A DNA stretch of 64,000 nucleotides, from contig JBBHKE010000963.1 in NCBI GenBank assembly GCA_037447655.1, positions 173,881 through 237,880 of the forward strand, read 5' to 3'. Below the pieces are notes generated by a model. It did not search any database, had not been told where the DNA came from, and worked only from the letters and a program-made list of their open reading frames with translations. This document shows, in pieces, positions 56,564-64,000 of the stretch; position 1 is the stretch's first letter; each line of letters begins with the position of its first letter. Made by a program: the position numbers and the translations under genes. This stretch comes from Zygnema cylindricum (lineage: Eukaryota > Streptophyta > Zygnematophyceae > Zygnematales > Zygnemataceae).

Positions 56564-58770
56564 ACTTTCTGATCCGTTTACCGTCGAACAGACGTCAGAA
56601 CGTCCTTGTAGGAGGAAACGTTCTTCTAAGGGTGCTCCTCCTCCTCCTCCCCCCCCCCATCCTCCTCCTCCTCCACCTCCTCCTCCTCCACCTCCTCCAC
56701 CTGCTCCTCTTCCATGCGGTTGAGAATGTGAGGCGTGAAATAGAGGGGAGAGAGGAGGGAGAGGTAGTACAGTGGAAGGGACCTGGACAAGCGTGGGAGG
56801 AAGAAGAAGGAGGAGATTTAGAAGAGTAAGCTTAAGAAACTCTAGAAAACTCTACTGCGCTTTAAAAAACTCTTAAAAACTCTTAAGAATTCCTAAAAAC
56901 AGTAAAAAGCATTAAAGAAACTCTTGAAAATTTTAAATTACACATTCCGCAAAGCTTTATACTTTTCGTCTTTAGTTTTATATTCTCGTCACCTTATTCA
57001 TGGTCTCCTCAATCCTTTTTCATATCCATTTTTTTTGCTCATGTTCATATTCTTTCTCTCCTTTTAAAGAATTTTGTTTTGCGTAGTTTGCGGGAAGGCT
57101 GTTTATTGAAAGTTTAATAGAGTTGTCTCTATACCCAAAAATAGAGCTATTTGAATATATTTTCCTGATGTTCCATTCAAGTTTTGTTCTTTTAGATGTT
57201 CCTGTTCTTTAATGGTAATTTTTGTACTTCGTCTTTCCTGTAGAAAAGTTAGAATAGTTTTAAAACTATTCACGTTCATATTAGTACCTCCTTTCTTATA
57301 TAGCTTCATGAAAATTTTGATCGGAAGTTATTACAAACTTGAACCCTTGATGAAATGTTCGTAGTAAAAATTATAATTTTTATGTTCTTGTTGTAGGAAG
57401 TTTGGAGCCGTTTGGGATATGATTTCTGATCAATCTGGGGACATTTGGAGGACATTTGGGGGACATTTGGGGGACATTTTGGAACCTTTTTTTTTTGGAA
57501 CATTTTGGGAAATACTTAAGGAATGTTTGGGAAGGTTTTGGGATCATTTTGGGAACAAGTTGGGAATAGTTTGGGACAAATTGAAGAATATTTGAAGAAT
57601 AATGTGGGAACAATTTGGGATTTTTTGGGAGCAGGGACACATTTGTGACTCGTCTGGTTTTGTTAGTGGTGGTAGCCTGGATGACACTTGTCATTTGCAA
57701 CATTGCAATTTTATTGGTTCCCGTCGGTATAGGAAGATGGGTTTTCGGTTGCATCACTCGTCTTCCCTTCACTTACGGCGCACAATGCAACGGTGAGTTT
57801 TTTCCGTTTCCGTTGACTTTCTGTTTTTGTTTCTTTTCCATTTATGTTGCCATTGCTGTTTCTTTTTTTTACTTTTTTCGACATCTGTTTCTCTTCGTGA
57901 AAGCGGAGCAGTAAGTGTGTTTTTCATAGTGTTTTATATCGAGGACATTTTCTCGATGTTTGATACGGGATTTTTTTTTGACCCTCGATAGGCCCCTTTC
58001 TGTGTTGAGGTCGATATGTGGTAATCGTCTTGAAAAATAAAAAGGACAAATGGGTAGAAAATAAACCTTGGTCCTCAATGTTTAAACAAATGATATGACG
58101 GAATCATGTCACCTGTTAGTTGTCAGACTACAAATTTAGCTCTAAGAATCCGGTGTAAACTGTAAAATAATCTCATCTCCTTAATACGATCTCCTCAAGC
58201 ATACCTCAAGGTCCATTGCCTCGGTTTGAAAATAATTACGGTCTAACCGAGTTCAATGAGCTTGTATTAGTAGTGCTCAAAAGTACGAACGAAAACATTT
58301 CACCCAGTAGTTCAATTGGCTGAAAATACTTTCTTCTTTTAATGAAAGTCCAAAAGTACAGATTTTCTTTTTTTCCTATTGGTTTTCAAATGCTCCGATT
58401 TTTTTCAAAACATTGCTGTCCAAATCTTAGAAATATCGGTGACCAAAGAAATCAGTTTTTGACGAATCGAAAATATTTACTGAACCAAATTTGATTCCGA
58501 GGGGGGATCTTACAGCATATACCTAAAGGCAGAAAAAACATTCCGGCTTTGCTGGATACCATAGAGGGCTCTTAAGGTATAATTGGGTGTCTGGACCGTG
58601 CTCAGTTATTGGCGTATCTGTCTGGAATCTTCAGTACCGTGACCTTCAGTTCATTCCGTCCCATATTTTGTAGGATTTTGTTTTTTTGTTCGTTCACGTA
58701 TCGTGCATCGTATATCAAATATTGTGCTCGATATAAATATCGTGATACAAATTTAAGCAGCCATTGATAC

Positions 58771-59222
58771 TAGTGTTGTGTTTCGGTTAATTTCCTATCA
58801 CAATAACTCCAATAACCGATGCTACTGGTTATCGATCCGCAAAGGGGCCTGATATATTGCTCCGGGACGAATAAGTTTGTTTTCACCGATACATATGAAA
58901 GTTTGTAGTATTACTATACACTAGCACTAACTACTATATAGTATTATACTGTATAGAGTATATAGTATGCCATGTCAAATATGTACGGACTGTGCAGTAC
59001 TTGCGTACAAAAACGTCCTACCAATGAAAATCAAGTCAGTTGTCGCGATAATTTTTTATCAGCATGTCGGACCGACATATGGGTAAAATATCACGATAAT
59101 TTACTCACTGATATATCGGCTATCAGGAGGTCAAAAAAAGGGTCATATCGGTTATTGGTAAGAGGCATGACACATATTGCATCGGGATACATTGAGGCAA
59201 TTTCATATGATATACAACACTA
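58771..59222. mobile_element. hAT-like TATCG-rich MITE in SUD1 intron
   Basis: Inverted termini TAGTGTTGT/ACAACACTA bound 452 bp. The interior has ATATCGG and GTCATATCGGTTATTGG blocks shared with 32140-32310. No clear 8-bp target duplication. Confidence 0.65.
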
Positions 59223-60914
59223 GTTTTTTATCTTTTGTTATTGTTATTGTTTCTGGTTTGTTTCCGTTCCCATTTTTTGTGTGAGTTTTTTGTCTTTTTA
59301 GGGTTTTTTGGTGAGAAACTGTTTGTGGGAGAGCAATCAGTTGTTTGTCTATCATTTTTTTGTCTGTTTTTGTTGATTTCTGAACTGTCTATGTAGAGTA
59401 TTTTGTGAGTCTTTTCCTATTTTCTTTTTTTTTTCCCTTCAAAATTCATGTTTCCCTTCCTTTCTTTCTGGGACAATTTTTTTAGTTTTTTCTAACTTTT
59501 TTGGAGTTCTTTTCTTTCCTAGATCTTTTTCTCTTTTTTCCTTCTTCCTTGGCACAAAAATCTTAGTTCTAGCTCTTTTTTAAATCAACTTTTTTTAACT
59601 CTTTTTGACTCTTTTTTGGGGCCTTTTCCTTGTCATTTTTCAGACATATATGCTTTTGGTATCGGTTGTTATGTTTTGCGGGGATCGGTGGCCGGATTAA
59701 AATATGTTTCGAGTTATCTTCAAACTCACAATGAGAGAGTTTTATTCCATATCCTCAAATGGACCAGAATTTTGCTTAAAAGTACCGCTTTATTAGCACT
59801 CTGGGTAAGTTGAAAAAGGAGCTATTTTCACAGAAAAGGGAGACAAAAAAAAGGAAGGGATTGTTGTTAAGACTGTTTTTTTTTAATTCTCTGCTGTTAT
59901 CGTCTTTCTTTTTGGGTTTTTAATTGTTGGTGTATTGAAAGTGAACTTCAATCATTCTTGAAGCATGAGCTAGTTTTCTGAATCACAGACCCGATTTGAA
60001 AATATCACTGGTTTTTCATTTTTTTTCGGGTTTTTAGGGTTTCGGGTTTTTTAGGTTTCTATCGATTCCATTGTAATAAAGTAAACTTGGGAAAAATTTC
60101 CACTAATAATAAAATCCCACTACAACCGAGTAAAAAAAAAGAAATCACACCAATTAGAGTCACCACGTTTTCCGGTCTGATCTTTGGGCCTTTTTGGGTA
60201 AAAAGAATTGAAGAAAAAAATTCCCACTTTAATTGTGATGATTGCATTTATCAAATGCTTTCTTTTTTTGGTGTTTTTGTGTGAAAAAAAAGTGAATCCA
60301 CACTCTTTGCATTGATTGCGTTGTACTGTTTTTGCTCTTTAGCCTTTTCTTTTATAGACAAAATCCACACTAATTGTGATGATTCTGGTGTATGTGTTCG
60401 ATTTTTTGGCATTTGTGGATAATTGCAGGTGGGAGTGGTACCTGTTCTAATCGGTCTTCTATTCGAACTTTTAGTAGTTGTTCCTCTTCGAGTTCGATCG
60501 ACGACAGTCCCGTTTTTCTTCTCTACCAAGATTGGGCGTTAGGATTGTTGTTTCTTAAAATATGGACACCTCTGGTACGTTGGCAAGTCCTTTCTAAACA
60601 AAATCCTAAAAAAAACCCGAAATAATAGCCTTAACTAAACCTTTTAAATGTTTGGACGAAAATAATCTTAATAAGCCTGCCTTTTGTGCTTGTATCCATA
60701 ATCATAATCAATAATCACTATCAACAATATTCAACAATAATCATAGAATAATGTACGATCTTGAGGGTGAGGGGAGAGAGAGACAGAGGGAAGGATGGGA
60801 TTACTTGGCTTTCATTGCAGGAGGAGGTCTGAGTTTTACGTTTTGTTTTAGTGCTAAATAATTTAAGCTATTCACTATTGACAGTTTCTTTTCACATCTC
60901 AGTTTTATTTTTTG

Positions 60915-61649
60915 TAGTGATGTACATCGATTGAAATCGCAGACGATGTATGGCTTTGTTGGTATATCGTATTACCAAGATTTTGAAAAGGCGATAGTTG
61001 TCGGTCTCGCCGATAACTATCGACATCGCGATAATTGCCGATGGTCGGCCGATATTTTTTTTTTCTCACTAAAGGTGTTTGACGTTTTACAGCTGAATGC
61101 GTGCTGCAAAAAATTCAGTAACGTAGGGTATTGTTCAAAATCTTGAAGTGCAAAGTTTTCAAATGTGTTTTGCACATTTTCAATGATTGAGATCTGTGGA
61201 AAGGGAGACATTCTGCAGCTCTAAAGGTGTCGAACGCACAGTTTTTAAGTTTTCAGGGTTAGGCCAAAGGATTACGTATGTACTAGTGAATCAAAAACTT
61301 TTCTTCGTTTTTTGTACCTTGTCACGGACAAGATTAGTCTGAAGGGAAAACGTCCAAAAGAAGTTATCAAGTGAATCAAGGAATTAGGACAGACAATCAG
61401 ATAAAAAGACTTCCCTTCTTGCCTATCCTCTCCTCTCGTCCACCTCCAGTTCATTTCTACTTTTCCTTCCTCAGTTGAACCATAAACGGACAGCTGATGG
61501 CAGCTTTTTTAATCTGTAAAAGCTAAAATGGAGAATTACAATCATTGTCGTCCATGTCGCAATTATTGGCCGTTCAATATATCGATTTTTGTTACTCCCC
61601 AAAAAGTACATATTGATTAGCGGCAAGGCCTATTGGTTGTACATCACTA
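60915..61649. mobile_element. hAT-like MITE in SUD1 intron
   Basis: Inverted termini TAGTGATGTACA/TGTACATCACTA bound 735 bp. The right end shares CCCCAAAAAGTACATATTGATT with 48730-48855. Target duplication not evident. Confidence 0.6.
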
Positions 61650-61746
61650 AGTTTTTATATCCATTTTTATCTGAAAGGCACTAAGTTTTTATATCCATTT
61701 TTATCTGAAAGACACTAAGTTTTTATATCCATTTTTATCTGAAAGG
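61645..61746 (+). repeat. Three tandem copies of a 34-bp unit
   Basis: CACTAAGTTTTTATATCCAT followed by TTTTATCTGAAAGR, starting at 61645, 61679 and 61713. The first unit overlaps the right end of the 60915-61649 element, so the terminus itself has been amplified. Confidence 0.95.
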
Positions 61747-62375
61747 TTCTTGATGGTAGTTTAAGTAAAATCGACTGTGGTCTTATTTTGAATCGTTTTC
61801 CCAAACTGTCCCAAACTATGCATTACTGCAGTACTTGAGCTTGTATTTGTCAGGTGTCTCTTTGCCTTTCTGGTTTTTCCTAATCGTTCTTGCCCTAAAA
61901 AACTCTCCCTTTTTCTTCTCCTTTTGTCCGTTTGTCCTTGTGTTTCTGCAAACAGGTAATGATGGGACAGGCGAATCTCATCGCAGACGACAGCTGGCGT
62001 GCAAAATTGGAGCGCGTGAAAAACGACGGATTCGGATGTTTAAACAGTTTATGGGTTTTCCGTGAAATCGTGGCTCCTGTTCTCCGAGATCTCCTAACGG
62101 CCCCTTGTGTCCCTTTTGTAATCTCAAAAGGTATTTTTCCTCTTTTGGGGTTTTCTCTAATTGTGAACTCGGCCGTTTACCGATTCCCTTGGATCGCTTC
62201 TTTGGGACTTATTTTTGGTTTTTACGGTTTGAGAAAACTAAACCGATGGCTTGGAGATCTCCATAATTCAATGAGAGACGACCGGTATTTAGTGGGAGAA
62301 GATTACATAGTTTTAAAGGGCCTAACGAAGAAAGTCAAAGTGGGAGAGCCGGGAGAAGTGAGGGGAGGAGTCTAA

Positions 62376-62633
62376 TTCAGGGTCAAGAGGTTTGAGGAAA
62401 GGGGAAAATGGAGGGGAAAGGGAGAAAGTGAGAAAAAACGAGGAAAGGGGAAAAAAGGAAAAAGACAGGACAAGGAAAAGGATGGCAAAAAAGGAGTGTA
62501 AAGGAAAGGGAAACAAGGAAGAAAAAGGAAATAGGTGGAAAAAGAAAAAAAGGGGAGAAATGGAGTACAGTTTTTGTGCCTTCAATTTGATAATTTGTAG
62601 GATTTCGGAGGTTCACTATCTTAGGGGAAAAGA

Positions 62634-62679
<46 letters not shown>

Positions 62680-64000
62680 GAAATCAAAAGATGTATATTG
62701 ATGACGCAAAAAAAATCGACGTTTTTTGAGAGAGTTCGTAGTTCGCAAAAAGCGTTTTATTTTTTTTTTCTTTTTTCTTTTTAGAGTTTTTACAGCTTTA
62801 ATAGCCATGATGAGCAAAAGGAGGAATGTATTCTTTTCTTGTTAAAAAAAAAAAAGAAAAAAAGAGGCCTTTAGGTTTGTAACATTGTGTTCGAATAATT
62901 ACAACTTTTTTTTCTGTTAGTGTGAGATATAGATGTGGAATGGCAGTTTTTTTTTTTTTCTTTCGTCCCTATTTCCTTTCCTTTTTTTCTCCTTTTGTAG
63001 ATGTGTTTATGTTATTTTTCTCTTTTACAGGTGAAGGTCCACTTTTTTTACACTGATTTGAAGGTTCTGTTCACAGAACTTGATAGAGAAGTGAAAGACG
63101 ACAATGTTTGGGTAGGAGGGAGAGAGAGGAAGTCTGTTTCTAAGTCGTTGACCGTAATCTAAATTGATTCTTTTGGATACTTTTGTATTGTTGGAAAAGA
63201 GTACCAAAAAACAAAATACAAAAAAAAAAAAAAGAGACGGGAAATTGCTTTTGCTGTTGAAATATTTGTCTAAATTTTGGAATTCCGGTTTCGGTTTTGC
63301 TTTTCGGCTTTCGTTTTTTTTCGATTTTTCCATCTCTCCGCTTCCCAATTTCTTGTATCGCTTTTAGCGTTGAGGATTTGTATAAGAGGTGAAATAATGG
63401 AACAAATGTCAGAAAATATCTCTTTGTTTTTAGTTTTACACTTTCAATTTACTTTCGATGTGAAATGTGATTCTTCCATCTTAACATATGGCTTCGTTAG
63501 AAAGTGACAGTGAGTGTTTTCACACACACTTCTTAGCACGTGCGATCTTTTGTTTTGCAATTTATTGATTGGTTGCTTGTAAAGAAGTTGAGTTTTGGAA
63601 ATTCTTTCTCGATGGCACAAAATATGTGCTTGTACTTATAATAAAAGTATACCGTATGCAAATTGGAACGAACAACTAGGTAGTGGTACCACTCTCTTCG
63701 TGGCGAAAGACACATGCGATGTCGATGCTTATTGCGATATACAGGTATCGGAGTCGACACTCGAACTTCTAGGAAGGTCAACGATTTTAGTACTATTTTG
63801 GTCCATTGATGTTCAACTGCAGAGCTCGAATGGGATCCGGCATTGTAGCCCAGGCATGATTGCACCACGTATACGTGGCCGAAATAAACGAATACATAGT
63901 CGCATCGGCATTGACTTATTCGAAATATAATGTTGTCAATAACTGGACATACGGTTATCGAAATATCTCCGTATGATCTTGGTGAAGCATAACCTGGATT
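62376..64000. other. 3' flank of the SUD1-like locus; no gene recognised
   Basis: Contains an A/G-rich stretch, an A tract at 62638-62677 and T-rich sequence. An acceptor-like TTTTACAG at 63030 is followed by a 43-codon frame with no similarity. Overlapping frames at 63533-63930 on both strands are not recognised. Confidence 0.45.

Larger units (their letters stand above)
56564..62375 (+). pseudogene. SUD1: SUD1/Doa10/MARCH6-type ER ubiquitin ligase, C-terminal part, frameshifted
   Basis: SUD1 is the plant Doa10-type E3 of ER-associated degradation, a polytopic ER protein with an N-terminal RING-CH domain. Exons 56564-56825, 57635-57792, 59644-59804, 60429-60574 and 61956-62375 join in phase. 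They encode DFLIRLP, an acidic stretch EEEEGGDLEE, a hydrophobic VVVAWMTLVICNIAILLVPV, FGIGCYVLRG, VPVLIGLLFELLVVVPLRV, SPVFLLYQDWALGLLFLKIW, DDSWRAKLERV, VNSAVYRFPWI and LHNSMRDDRYLVG, all in SUD1 order. Exon 60429-60574 is 146 bases where 147 are needed: one base is missing at about 60495, between PLRV and IDDSPVF. The RING-CH and roughly 700 upstream residues are not in the 4.5 kb before it. It is either a truncated pseudogene or a gene with an assembly error and distant or unrecognised exons. Confidence 0.88.

Noticed and set aside
63031-63165. Extra 3' exon of the SUD1 gene after TTTTACAG
   Set aside because: The 43-codon product has no resemblance to the SUD1 C-terminus; the stop at 62375 is accepted instead.

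Overview
This is a eukaryotic, intron-rich, repeat-laden nuclear window. Three protein-coding loci were reconstructed exon by exon from splice sites and reading phase, and all three are plant-type: a DA1-family ubiquitin-binding LIM peptidase (minus strand, 792-7714), a plastid-type ATP-dependent phosphofructokinase of the PFK5 clade (plus strand, 38379-52005), and the C-terminal part of a SUD1/Doa10/MARCH6-type ER ubiquitin ligase (plus strand, 56564-62375). DA1 plus a PFK5-like enzyme plus SUD1 points to the streptophyte (land plant and charophyte alga) lineage. The divergence of the proteins, the long T-rich introns and the unusual mobile elements make a streptophyte alga or an early-diverging plant my best guess, but the species cannot be fixed from sequence alone.

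Layout: 0.8-7.7 kb is DA1. Directly upstream of its start, 7.87-12.34 kb is a tight tiling of short inverted-repeat elements, most flanked by TA, with two hAT-like insertions. 12.5-18.5 kb holds repeated units with a TGTAGACGTC motif around a decayed restriction-like-endonuclease non-LTR retrotransposon (14851-17760). 18.6-38.0 kb has no recognisable host gene. It is filled by Ty1/copia remnants, MITEs, direct and inverted repeats, minisatellites and one 10-base assembly gap. 38.0-52.0 kb is PFK5, preceded by a 27-bp tandem repeat and containing a tRNA-like sequence, very long homopolymers and several duplicated exon fragments in its introns. 53.3-54.4 kb is a long-armed foldback element. 56.5-62.4 kb is the SUD1-like fragment, with two more inverted-repeat elements in its introns.

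The three host genes do not form a pathway: DA1 is a growth-regulating peptidase/ubiquitin receptor, PFK5 is a glycolytic enzyme and SUD1 belongs to ER-associated degradation. The most notable features are (i) several exon/splice-boundary fragments of PFK5 duplicated into its own introns, together with an apparently missing internal exon; (ii) a new-looking MITE family with three copies, each with a perfect 8-bp target duplication, one of them supported by an in-window empty site; (iii) a nested cluster of TA-flanked MITEs in the DA1 promoter; and (iv) a SUD1 copy that appears N-terminally truncated and carries a one-base frameshift.
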